Program-made: the position numbers and the translations under genes
Shown here: in pieces, positions 10,338 through 20,537 of the stretch
Layout: the number at the start of each line of letters is the position of its first letter
Position numbering within the stretch: the stretch's first letter is position 1
The notes under the pieces: generated by a model
Databases searched by the model: none
What the model was told of the DNA's origin: nothing
The model's input: the letters and a program-made list of their open reading frames with translations, nothing else
Assembly (NCBI RefSeq): GCF_030052815.1
Contig: NC_079496.1
Span: 5,828,001 to 5,892,000 of the forward strand
Direction of reading: 5' to 3'
Source of the DNA: Hevea brasiliensis
Lineage: Eukaryota; Streptophyta; Magnoliopsida; Malpighiales; Euphorbiaceae
DNA: 64,000 nt

Positions 10338-11953
10338 TGATGTGGCCCAACTGCAAGTGCACGGGTCGTACAAGTAATATAGAAAAGATATCGTTCCCAC
10401 GAGGAGTTGTGTTAATGATTGAATTTTTGATATAAAAAGTTGACTAAATTGAACTATTTCTGAAATTAAAGCAATAAATTGATGGGTATTGGAGTATGAA
10501 ATCTATATGTGCAAAATTAATAATCTATTCAACTATGTAATGATTTAACTAAAATTGCATCAATTTGAAATAAGCAAGTGAAATATGGCAAAATTTAAAA
10601 TGGCAAGCAATTAAATTTGATTAGAAATTGACAATGATAAAAAGGCGATTCCGGAGTTCAGGATTTCATATTCGAGCTATTTTGGGATTTTTAATTTGGT
10701 TATCCAATCTTGTGGAACTTACGGGTTTTAAGGAGATTAATTCTTAAATCCTTTGAATACCCTTTCGAGTGAGACAAAGAGTGCCTTAATCAATCTAATC
10801 CTACTTTTGTGGAGTTAGAGTTAATTAAGACCCATTAGGTTCTTTAATTAATCTGTGAATCCTCTTAATCCTTAGTCTATTTCTAGATCTAAGTTAATTA
10901 AGTCCAATTTCTTGATTATCTATCACAAGGCCTTCTCCTTTCGGTGCCTCAACCATGGATTAAGAACATTACTTAATGGGATCCTACACTAAGCATGTCA
11001 TTAAGCACACAAGAAATGAATAAAACTCATTAAGACCACAAAATATGGATTACCCAATCAAAATCCACAAAATATCTCAAATATTACAACCCTTACTTTA
11101 GAATCAAGATAAAACTACTCACTACCCATAATATTTACAAGATATTCTGAGTTTGAATGGAAATAAAGCTTTAATCTAAGCTAAGAAATAAAAAGCTCAA
11201 CACTAGAAATGTAGGAAAAATATAAGAAAAGAAAGAAATCTCCAAATCTGGTTGGAAATGGTGTGGAAAATGATTGTGTCTCTTCAGCTGCTCCTCTTTC
11301 TCCTCTTCCTTTCCTTTTCTACTCTCCTTCTAAAATGGGAAATGAGGCTATTTATAGCATTTTCTGACATGGAGCCCTAAAAATGGTGTGTTTTAGGAGA
11401 GATTTTCTGAGGGAATCTTCTGCCAGCTCATTAATGAAATCTTTATGGGACTGCATAAGTGGACTGCATAAGTTATGCAATCCCTTATGCAGTTTTCGGC
11501 TGTTTCTGGTTCACTTATGCGAAACTGCATGACTTGGCGCATAGGTTATGCACAATTCCATGAGATTGCATAAGGGAGGCGTGAATCTACATAAGCCATG
11601 CACTCTCCTTATGCACAATTCGGCAGGTATTGGAACAGTGTTTCTTCTCCTTATGCAGATCTGCATAGCTTATGCGGTAAGTTATGCGCAATTTGGTCAA
11701 TGCATATTTCAACTTGAAAACTTGTTTTTGACATCTTTGGCTGTAGAAGTCACTCCTCAATGGCAAAATTTCTTTTCAGACCTTCAAAAGCACCATTTTT
11801 CCTACAAAACAAAGTAAAAATTACAAGTTAATCCAAAATTGATAATTATGAAAAACTAACAAAATAACTAACGAAATTAGCTAAAAGTGACTAATAATCA
11901 AATAAAATGGCTATGAAATTAAACCTAAATGATTATGCAAAAAGTATGCATCA
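10338..11953 (-). repeat. Athila 1 3' LTR (window left)
   Basis: 1616 bp, nearly identical to 23312-24926. It contains a cluster of TGCATAAG/CTTATGCA motifs at about 11450-11700, also seen in the other copy and in the second Athila element. The 89-codon frame at 11548-11817 is part of this non-coding region. Confidence 0.9.
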
Positions 11954-11956
11954 AAT

Positions 11957-11967
11957 ACCCCCAAACT
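11957..11967 (-). other. Athila 1 polypurine tract, with two further copies at 12667 and 13532
   Basis: Minus-strand AGTTTGGGGGT lies four bases from the 3' LTR and would prime plus-strand synthesis. The 13-base string acccccaaactca occurs identically at 11957-11969, 12667-12679 and 13532-13544. Only the first is in the expected position. Confidence 0.6.
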
Positions 11968-11969
11968 CA

Positions 11970-14166
11970 AGCTTTTGCTTGTCCTTAAGCAAACTTTAGA
12001 ATGTGATGCAAAATTTTTTTAGGGGTGCCTTATCCAAAGAGCTATGAAAATTACCTATTAAAGTAACTTAACACACCTTCAGCCATACCAGCAATCCATA
12101 TACCCTTCCTTCAAAATGCAAAGAATTTAATGCTTATCCAAGCTTTCACTGCTTAGCCATCAAGTCAATTATCATTCAAAATTCCCAAACCAACCAATCA
12201 AAAGAGAGAGTCATGCTCAAAAGGAATTCTAGGACAATAAATAACCAAAGTGTCTCTATATAGAATGATGGAATTAAATGAATGAATGGATAATTTTCCA
12301 ATCCCATAGGCAAATTTCCTACTCCTATCTCCACTAATGTAGCAAGTACTATCAAGAGATCAAAGGTCTTTTTAGGGATGTAATGGGGCCATAGGGTTCA
12401 AAAAGAGGCTAAGAAGAAAGATGGGTAAAAAGGATTCAAAACATGAGAATATTTTCAATCTTGACAACATAAGGTACATTTCTTATTTTATTATATTTTT
12501 TTTCTTTTTTTTTCTCTTTTTTTTATATTTATATGGGAGAGAGAAATATACAATGAGGATTGTCAAGTGCTAGCATAATTTACAAAACACATAAAAATGG
12601 AGGGACATTTTGATTCTTTAAACTTGTATCTTGCATTTCCTTTTGATGATTGTCCCTAAAATTGCCACCCCCAAACTCATTTCTTTTAATGCTTTGGGTG
12701 GATTTCTTTCATTTTGAATGACAATAGTGAAAAGCATATATACTAGCACTTTTACAAGGTGACAAGCATTTCTTCTCCCTTTTATTGTATTTTTTTTCTT
12801 TTTTTTTTATGTACCTAATGTTATAAATAATTATTCTCATGAAAAGGGTTGGAGTGTTTGGTTCATTGGCTAGGTAACAATAAGGATTTCAAGAAAAATT
12901 AGGGATAAAAAGGCTCAAAGGGGTTTGCAAGGGTCAATTTTAATTAGGAAAAGGGCCAAAGGTTTAAAATGAGAAGGTTTAAATCAAAGAATGCCTAATC
13001 ATCTCTCTTTTCAAGTACAAGCTGATATTTTTCCTTGAAAGGTTTAGAAAATTTGTTCTAGGATTGGTGAGACATCATTTGACTACCTTATATCCAATAA
13101 CTCTCTCTAAACATTCCAATCTCTAAAGGATTAGTTGGGTGGCTTTTTGGCTAAGAAGATATAGGCAAGGGATAGACACTTCAAAACACTTCAAAACCTT
13201 GCACCTCTTAGGAAACTTTCAATCCACAAACCCAACTAAAGGTAAGTCAAATCACTCTCATAGGCAACTTTTCAATACTCAAGGGATTTGGCAAAAAATT
13301 TTAATGCATGATGCATGATTCCTAAAAATGAACAATGTATTAACTAAATGGAGGAAGTCTATTTGTGTGCAATGTGTACAATTTCTAAGTGATGTAAAAT
13401 GTGTGTGTAAATGTGTTATGTATATGTATGTAAGGATGTATATGTAAAATATTTACAATATATGTAAATGGAATGGGATGAGATGCTCCTATACTCAAAA
13501 TGTGAAAAATGAAGCAAAAATCAAAATGTGCACCCCCAAACTCAAAATTAGACATTGTCCTCAATGTCTCAAGCAGTGTATTATAAAAACTCAAAGTTAC
13601 TAGGAATTGTGAGATTTAAGAGCAAAAAGAAGGAGTTACGTGGTATAGAGCAGATGAGAATTCAAGATATAATGGGGATGCATAAGAAGCTGCACAGGTT
13701 ATGCAGAGTAAAGTGCTGTCCAGAACAGGTGCATAAGGAAGGTGCATAAGCTGTGCAGTTCTGCATAAGTGGCAATAAGGACTGCACAGGCTATGCAAAA
13801 TATTTACATGAGGGGATTCACAACCTATGCAGTTCTGCATGAGTGGCATAGAGGACTGCACAGGCTATGCAAAATATTTGCATGAGGGGATTCACAACCT
13901 ATGCAGTATATTCAAAAGCTGCTGCATGATGATGAGCAAGGGAAAATGTGCAACCACCAGTAGAAGCATGCAAATATATACAGAGTATGGACAAATATGA
14001 ACAAAAGGGCAGTAAAGGCAATGAAAATCAAAGAAAACAATGAAAAACTAATGTAATAGTCATTCAATAGAACTTCAAGAAAAACAGAATTCAAAACAAA
14101 CTAAAATTGTTTCAACATATTTGCAAAGAAAAACTCCTACAAGTTTGAACAAAAGTAAAGCAGAAA
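11970..14166 (-). other. Athila 1 non-coding 3' region
   Basis: About 2.2 kb between the env-like frame and the 3' LTR with no supported gene. It holds two T-rich tracts (about 12490-12530 and 12780-12810), two extra polypurine-like copies, and a cluster of TGCATAAG/CTTATGCA motifs at 13680-13915 like those in the LTR. Long non-coding 3' regions are common in Athila elements. Confidence 0.6.
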
Positions 14167-15705
14167 CTAATCTAATTCTATTGTTTTGCCTTTGTCCAAA
14201 GAAGTTGCTAAGGGGCTGGTTGCTGCTGGTTGATGTCGAAATGATGGTGCTGGAGGAGGTGATGGAGGTGGAGGAGGCATTCCCAGAAAAACCATGAGTT
14301 GCTTCATCATCTCCTTTAATTCTTTCTGCTTGTCTCTGGTTTCCATGACAAAGTCAAATAGTTGATCATGACGATCCTTGAGGGTATCAAGACCAGTGTC
14401 AAGCTTCCTATCCACAAAATATATATCATCACTAAGCTTTTCAAGATAGGTGAATAAGGCTTTAGTGTTGAAGGCAGGAGGGGCTGTGGATGAAGAGGGT
14501 TCAGCTATAGAAGGTGTGGGTCGTGCGAGTTCTTTGGGGTGTCTGTGCGGTGAGGGGGTGGGGTAGGTTCGTGAGAATCTTTGTGGGGACCGTGTGACAG
14601 GTTGGGCTTCTGGTTGTGCAGTGGGGTCAGTTTCTGCTGCTGGTTGTGCATTGTCAGAATGTGGCAAACTAAATCTAGTTTTGGAGAGATGTGTGGCATC
14701 AAAGTATAAGGTGTCTACAAGTGCTGGTATTGGATGCTCTTCAGGATTAAAACCAAAATGCTTGGCTATGACAGTTATGAGCCCACCCAAGACAATGTCA
14801 CCTATGGATTTGGTGGCAATATGCAACACATGCTCACAAAAGAAGTAACTAGGAGAAACCTTGACCTTGTGAAAGGCACACCATAACATGAATAATTCAG
14901 ATTTCCCAACAGCATTAGAACTAGTCCCTCTGCCCAAAATAGTGCTAGCAATAAGCCTATGGATAAACCTAAGTACAGGGTCTAGTATTTGAGAGGTTTT
15001 GGATCTGCCAGCAGAAAAAGTCTGAGGTTGGTTTGTGATAATTCTCCAAAATTGAGCAGCATTCCAAATACCTTTGTTTGCTACCTCTACCCCTGTATAT
15101 GGTACTCTAAATAGCCCATCAATTGCAAACCCAAGAATGCTATGAAATTGGTCCAATGATAATTCTCTATTTTGCCCCAAACATCTAAATTTCATAGTTG
15201 GCTTAAAATCTACATCATGCAATTTCAGGGTGGCAGAAAATGAGGAAATAAACTCCAAAACTAAAGCTGGATAAACTATCTCTTGCTTATGCACAAATTC
15301 CATCCAACCCATACCATCAAGATAGGCAACCACATTGTCAAATAAACCAAGTGATTGGAGAGAGTCTGTAGAAATATACCTAGTGGGTTGCACCCTCCTT
15401 TCCTTAAGTCTCTTAAAGGTTGCCTTGTGATTTGCATCATGAAGGGGCCAAGGTAATTTTGATACCTGGGATGCTACTGATGTTTGCTTTTTGCTGGAAG
15501 AAGGTGATTTGGCTTGTGTGGACGCTGAAGTTTTTGGATTTTTGGGTGGAGGCTCTGATATTGGGGTGGTGGGTGGTTCTTTGCATTTTGAGAGAGGAGG
15601 TACAGAAGCTATAGGTCGGGTGGATTTCGACCTAATTTTCTGCTTGTAAGTGGCTGTGGGAGGTGGTGGAGGTGTTTCTTGTGGAGGGGAATCGGGGTTG
15701 GGAGG
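14167..15705 (-). CDS. Athila env-like / ORF1-type protein, extra 3' frame
   Basis: The open frame spans 14167-15705 on the minus strand. The first recognised segment (from about 15393) reads YISTDSLQSLGLFDNVVAYL and continues as a 200-residue globular region (GFAIDGLFRVPYTGVEV, FMLWCAFHKVKVSPSYFF). A Pro/Ser/Thr-rich stretch, a probable coiled coil (near DTLKDRHDQLF to KQLMVFLG) and a Pro-rich tail follow. It resembles the ORF located between pol and the 3' LTR in Athila elements (putative env-like or ORF1 family), whose role is not established. No clear transmembrane segment is seen. There is no in-frame ATG at the N-terminal end: position 15393 is GTG, and the frame opens just after an ATG-TGA at 15706-15711. 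Expression, if any, would need splicing. Confidence 0.6.
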   Translation of the reverse strand, partial: PPNPDSPPQETPPPPPTATYKQKIRSKSTRPIASVPPLSKCKEPPTTPISEPPPKNPKTSASTQAKSPSSSKKQTSVASQVSKLPWPLHDANHKATFKRLKERRVQPTRYISTDSLQSLGLFDNVVAYLDGMGWMEFVHKQEIVYPALVLEFISSFSATLKLHDVDFKPTMKFRCLGQNRELSLDQFHSILGFAIDGLFRVPYTGVEVANKGIWNAAQFWRIITNQPQTFSAGRSKTSQILDPVLRFIHRLIASTILGRGTSSNAVGKSELFMLWCAFHKVKVSPSYFFCEHVLHIATKSIGDIVLGGLITVIAKHFGFNPEEHPIPALVDTLYFDATHLSKTRFSLPHSDNAQPAAETDPTAQPEAQPVTRSPQRFSRTYPTPSPHRHPKELARPTPSIAEPSSSTAPPAFNTKALFTYLEKLSDDIYFVDRKLDTGLDTLKDRHDQLFDFVMETRDKQKELKEMMKQLMVFLGMPPPPPSPPPAPSFRHQPAATSPLATSLDKGKTIELD

Positions 15706-15984
15706 TCACATGGACAATGGCGAAACTTGGAGAGGGGAGGTTGGAGGGGAATGGGGAGGCAATTCCATGGGTTCCCGATAGTGTGGATGGAGGAGATGAG
15801 GGAGAAAATGAAAAATGCAGGGAGAAATTAGGGTTTATGCGGCGAAATAGGAGTGAAGAAGAAAGGAAAGAGATAATGCCGGAATAAATGGAAGTGAACG
15901 GACGGTCATGAACAGAAAAGACGGGAGGCGGAGGTGGGAAAAAGGGGTGCCGAAGAAAATTTTGGATGTGATTGTGTAAAACTG

Positions 15985-16850
15985 CATAAGAGGAAAAATG
16001 GGTGTGCATAACTTATGCACTCTCTTATGCAGGTTTCGGTGAGTTTTAATTTTTGGAGAGTGTGGTCATGCGGAAGTGCATAAGTTATGCACCCTGCTTA
16101 TGCACCTCTCAACAGGTTTTGATTTTTGAAGGGTTAGGTCATGCAGAAGTGCATAAGTCACGCACTCCCCTTATGCACCTGTCGGCAGGTTTTGAAATTC
16201 AGAGTTGGTGGTTATGCAGAAGTGCATAAGTCATGCACTCTGCTTATGCAGGTCTCGGCAAGTTTTGAAATTCAGGGTTGGTGGTCATGCAGTTGTGCAT
16301 AAGCTATGCGCTCTCCTTATGCAGGTCTTGATAAGTTTTGAATTTTGAAGGGTTCAGTCATGCAGAAGTGCATAAGTTATGCACTTTGCTTATGCACCTG
16401 TCGGCAGGTTTTGAAATTCAGAGTTGGTGGTTATGCAGAAGTGCATAAGTCATGCACTTTGCTTATGCAGGTCTCGGCAAGTTTTGAAATTCAGGGTTGG
16501 TGGTCATGCAGTTGTGCATAAGCTATGGGCTCTCCTTATGCAGGTCTCGGCAAGTTTTGAATTTTGAATTTTTGGTCATGCGGAAGTGCATAAGCTATGC
16601 GCTCTCCTTATGCAGATTTCGGCAGAGAGAGAAAATGCAGGATTTGAAGTCATGCAGAAGTGCATAAGTTATGCACCCTGCTTATGCAAGTTTCGGCAGA
16701 TATGAAATTTGACAAAGATGTGGCTATGCAGAATTGCATAAGCTATGCACTCTCCTTATGCAATTTGCAACAGAGATGAAAATGGCAAGAATTGTGGTTA
16801 TGCAGGATTGCATAAGCTATGCAGTTACGTATGCACAATTCAACAAGATT
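15985..16850 (-). repeat. 73-bp tandem array of palindromic GCATAAG...CTTATGC units in Athila 1
   Basis: About twelve units begin at roughly 15985, 16078, 16150, 16226, 16296, 16368, 16443, 16516, 16588, 16662, 16736 and 16810, a spacing of 70-76 bp. Each has GCATAAGTTATGCAC, a 5-8 base spacer, then CTTATGCA and a GGTCTCGGCAAGTTTTGA-like linker. The core is self-complementary (TTATGCA GAAG TGCATAA), so RNA or single-stranded DNA could form a row of hairpins. The array lies between integrase and the env-like frame. Confidence 0.8.
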
Positions 16851-17632
16851 GAGAGAACAATTGAAAATGATTTGCAAGTGTGAAAAATACCCTAGAATGA
16901 AGAAATATAATTCTATGAAGCATAAATCATGAGAAATTGTCATAAAAAACACATCAATATATACAAAGTCCATCAAAATTGCATCACACAAACTTGTAGA
17001 AGTGAATCCTGCATAAAAGCCTTTGTGAACCATGCCATTTTGACTCAAATTCTGCAAATCAACATTTAACACATAAAACTCAATAAAATCTGCATAAAGT
17101 TGCATTTTTCCACAAATTAGAAATGAACTCTCCAAGTTATGCCAATAAAATGCAATATGTCCACCTTGAATCTCACAACCCAAATAGGCTCAAAACTACA
17201 AAAATGACCCACTTACCACCATATTAACATTAAAGCACAAATACTTAAAAGTTACACATCCAACCTCACCAAGAAACATAAGTCATCTGCTGCAGACCCC
17301 TCCTTTGCTGCAGAATTTCATTTTTTTTTCTCTGCATAAACCAGATAGCAACCCTGCACAGGTTATGCAGTAAAAATTAATCAATTTTGGGAGAGTTGAA
17401 GGACAAAATTTCAGGTTAAGAATCACTCCCCAGTAGTTCACCAACCTTCCTCTATTGAAATACATCTACAAGGGACAATATTCATTAATGTCAAAAATTG
17501 AATTTGGGGAGCTTTTAGATAAAAACAAAAGCAATGTAAATAAAAGTAAATCAACAAAAAGGAAAATAAAAGAACTTGGGATGCCTCCCAAGAGGGCTAA
17601 TTTATAGTCCTTAGCTGGACTTTTCATGCACT
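16851..17632 (-). other. Athila 1 spacer between integrase and the repeat array
   Basis: No convincing protein. A frame at 16743-17183 has no family signature and overlaps the repeats. The sequence around 17480-17632 is collinear with 63220-63360 of the second Athila element, confirming it as element-internal DNA. Confidence 0.55.
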
Positions 17633-18475
17633 TCACTGCAAAAAAGGTGAGGGATTGGAGAGCTTGTAACAGCTTGCTCCTTTTATTGGGTCTCCAGTTA
17701 TGTAACGTTTCAATCTATGCCCATTGACCTTAAAATTCACAGATTTTTCACTCCAAATTTCAATTGCTCCATAAGGGAAAACCTTAAAAACTTTATATGG
17801 ACTAGTCCACCTTGATTTAAGTTTTCCAGGGAACAATTTCAATCTTGAGTTGAACAACAAAACTGAATCACCCTCTTTGAATTCCTTTTTCTTAAGATGC
17901 TTATCATGCCAAACTTTAGTTCTTTCTTTGTAAATACGGGCACTTTCATAAGCATCCATCCTCAATTCTTCAAGCTCATTAAGTTGCAATAACCTTTTCT
18001 CACCAGCTTGCTTAAGATCAAAATTCAAGGTCTGAATGGCCCAATATGCTCTATGTTCTAGCTCCACAGGTAAATGACAAGACTTACCATACACCAACCT
18101 AAAGGGAGTAGTTCCTATAGGGGTTTTGTAAGCAGTTCTATATGCCCATAAAGCATCACCAAGTTTGATAGACCAATCTTTTCGAGAATTGCTCACTATT
18201 TTCTCCAAAATATGCTTGAGTTCTCTGTTAGAAATTTCAACTTGTCCTGAAGTTTGAGGATGGTATGGGGTAGTTATCTTGTGCACTACACCATACTTCC
18301 TCATTAAGCTCTCAAATTGCTTATTATAAAAATGGAAACCCCCATCACTAATTACAGCCCTAGGAGCTCCAAATCTACTCAAGACAAATTTCTTCAAGAA
18401 TTTCACTACCACTCTAGCATCATTAGTTGGAGTTGCAATAGCTTCCACCCACTTTGACACATAGTCAACCCCCAA
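17633..18475 (-). CDS. Athila 1 integrase, core and C-terminal part
   Basis: Catalytic core of a gypsy integrase: [17 protein letters not shown], second Asp in [14 protein letters not shown], Glu in [13 protein letters not shown]-terminal basic region follows ([16 protein letters not shown], the family's typical DNA-binding tail). The N-terminal zinc domain and first catalytic Asp (GIDFMGPFP) lie in another frame just upstream (18465-19367), so a frameshift near 18470 breaks the polyprotein. No chromodomain is present, as expected for Athila. Confidence 0.85.
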   Translation of the reverse strand: MGVDYVSKWVEAIATPTNDARVVVKFLKKFVLSRFGAPRAVISDGGFHFYNKQFESLMRKYGVVHKITTPYHPQTSGQVEISNRELKHILEKIVSNSRKDWSIKLGDALWAYRTAYKTPIGTTPFRLVYGKSCHLPVELEHRAYWAIQTLNFDLKQAGEKRLLQLNELEELRMDAYESARIYKERTKVWHDKHLKKKEFKEGDSVLLFNSRLKLFPGKLKSRWTSPYKVFKVFPYGAIEIWSEKSVNFKVNGHRLKRYITGDPIKGASCYKLSNPSPFLQ

Positions 18476-19367
18476 CTAGGATGTATCTATTACCATATGA
18501 AGGAGGGAATGGCCCCATAAAATCTATTCCCCAAACATCAAATAATTCTACTTCAAGAATATCATTTAGGGGCATTTGATCTCTTTTTGACAAATTTCCA
18601 CTCCTTTGACATTTATCACATTCCAACACAAATTTCTTCACATCCTTAAAAAGATTTGGCCAAAAGAAACTAGCTTGCAAAATTTTACTAGCTGTTTTAG
18701 AGATTCCAAAATGTCCTCCATAATCAGAAGCATGGCAATGATGCATAACACTCTGTGTCTCCTCATCAGGAATACATCTTCTTATTAAACCATCACAGCA
18801 TCTCCTAAAGAGTAAAGGATCATCCCATCTATAAAATTTTACCTCATGTAAAAACTTTTTCTTTTGTTGCCATGTCATTCCTAGAGGTAAGACTCCACAA
18901 GATAGATAATTCACAAAGTCTGCATACCAAGGTAATTTAGTAACAAGAGAGAAAAGTTGTTCATCCAAGAAAAACTCATCAATAGGGATGTCATCCATTT
19001 CTTCATCATCAAATTTCAGCCTACTAAGATTATCTGCAACTACATTTTCAGCTCCCTTCTTATCTCTAATCTCCAAATCAAACTCTTGTAGCATCAGAAT
19101 CCACCTAATGAGCCTAGGTTTAGCTTCCTTTTTACGGAGTAAATACCTGATGGCTGCATGATCTGAAAATATAACCACCTTTGAGTCAATAATATAAGGT
19201 CTGAACTTTTCCAATGCAAAGACAATTGCTAAGAATTCCTTTTCAATTGTTGCATAATTTGTTTGGGCCTCATCCAGTGTTCTACTAGCATAATAAATAG
19301 CATAAGTCTTTTTGTCCTTTCTTTGACCAAGAACAGCTCCAATTGCATAGTTGCTAGCATCACACAT
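18465..19367 (-). CDS. Athila 1 RNase H and integrase zinc-binding domain
   Basis: RNase H starts [14 protein letters not shown], contains [17 protein letters not shown] and [11 protein letters not shown], and ends [13 protein letters not shown]. The integrase HHCC domain follows ([19 protein letters not shown] ... CDKCQRSGN), then GIDFMGPFP. Upstream, a frameshift and stops (about 19370-19650) separate it from reverse transcriptase. Confidence 0.85.
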   Translation of the reverse strand: MCDASNYAIGAVLGQRKDKKTYAIYYASRTLDEAQTNYATIEKEFLAIVFALEKFRPYIIDSKVVIFSDHAAIRYLLRKKEAKPRLIRWILMLQEFDLEIRDKKGAENVVADNLSRLKFDDEEMDDIPIDEFFLDEQLFSLVTKLPWYADFVNYLSCGVLPLGMTWQQKKKFLHEVKFYRWDDPLLFRRCCDGLIRRCIPDEETQSVMHHCHASDYGGHFGISKTASKILQASFFWPNLFKDVKKFVLECDKCQRSGNLSKRDQMPLNDILEVELFDVWGIDFMGPFPPSYGNRYILVGG

Positions 19368-19647
19368 GATTTCAAAAGGTAGGTTCTAATCAGGTGGTTG
19401 CATGATTGGTGCAGTGATAAGAGCTTGCTTCAACCTGCAGAAGGCATCCAAACACTCTTGGTCAAATACAAATGGTATGTCATGACTTAACAAATTAGAC
19501 AAAGGTTTGGTTATTTTAGAAAAATCCTTGATAAAGTGTCTATAGAACCAGGCATGTCCTAGAAAACTTCAAATTCCCTTGACATTGGTAGGAGGAGCCA
19601 TCTTCTCTATCACTTCAACCTTGGTTTTATCAACTTCTATTCCTCTC

Positions 19648-20457
19648 TTAGACACCAGATGTCCAAGCACTATCCCTTCCTGAACCATGAAATGACTTTT
19701 CCCAGTTTAACACAAGGTCAGTATCTGCACATTGCTGCAAAACTTTAGAAAGGTTAGCCAAGCATATGTCAAATGAAGATCCATAAACAGAAAAATCGTC
19801 CATAAAAACCTCCATTATATCTTCAATGAAATCTGAGAAGATTGCCATCATGCACCTTTGAAAAGTGGCTGGTGCATTACACAACCCAAATGGCATCCTC
19901 CTATAAGCAAAGGTTCTATATGGACAAGTAAAAATGGTTTTCTCTTGATCATTTGGATGGATAGGGATTTGAAAAAAACCTGAATATCCATCTAGATAGC
20001 AAAAATAAGAATGCCTGGCCAATCTTTCTAACATTTGATCAATGACGGGAAGTGGAAAATGATCTTTTATAGTGGCTATATTTAATTTTCTGTAATCTAT
20101 GCACATTCGCCAACTAGTCACTGTTCTGGTGGGAATTAATTCATTATTTTCATTTTTGACCACTGTCATTCCACCCTTTTTTGGGACAACATGTACTGGG
20201 CTCACCCAAGTACTGTCTGAGATAGGGTATATGATCCCTGCATCTAGCAACTTCAAAATTTCCTTTTTAACAACTTCTTTCATATTTGGGTTCAACCTCC
20301 TCTGATGTTCAATAGATGGCTTACAATTTTCTTCCAAAATAATTCTGTGCATGCAAAAGTGTGGGCTTATTCCCTTAATGTCATCTATGGTATATCCTAA
20401 AACTTTCCTAAATTGCCTCAACACTCTTAACAACTTATCAGCCTCTAAGATACTCAA
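19648..20457 (-). CDS. Athila 1 reverse transcriptase
   Basis: Gypsy-type polymerase fingers and palm: WVSPVHVVPKKGGMTV, CIDYRKLNIATIKDHFPLPV, YFCYLDGYSGFFQIPI and MPFGLCNAPATFQRCM are all present. The active-site box is VFMDDFSVYG, where most relatives have YVDD or YIDD. The frame shifts after LNWEKSFHG, so the thumb and connection are out of frame. Upstream the protease frame ends at 20538 in a different phase. This copy could not make a complete polymerase. Confidence 0.85.
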   Translation of the reverse strand: MSILEADKLLRVLRQFRKVLGYTIDDIKGISPHFCMHRIILEENCKPSIEHQRRLNPNMKEVVKKEILKLLDAGIIYPISDSTWVSPVHVVPKKGGMTVVKNENNELIPTRTVTSWRMCIDYRKLNIATIKDHFPLPVIDQMLERLARHSYFCYLDGYSGFFQIPIHPNDQEKTIFTCPYRTFAYRRMPFGLCNAPATFQRCMMAIFSDFIEDIMEVFMDDFSVYGSSFDICLANLSKVLQQCADTDLVLNWEKSFHGSGRDSAWTSGV

Positions 20458-20537
20458 GTTTGCATTTACAATTACTGGATAAGTGTTATTAGTGCCAAGA
20501 AATTCATACCTGAGCTGAGAAGGAAGTTGCTTAAGTT

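Noticed and set aside
11548..11817. 89-codon frame in the Athila 1 LTR and its counterparts at 24488 and 58938
   Set aside because: The frame is not preserved between LTR copies and covers the palindromic motif cluster.
15985..16850. CRISPR-like regular repeats
   Set aside because: Units are imperfect, spacers are also repeated, and the context is a plant retrotransposon.
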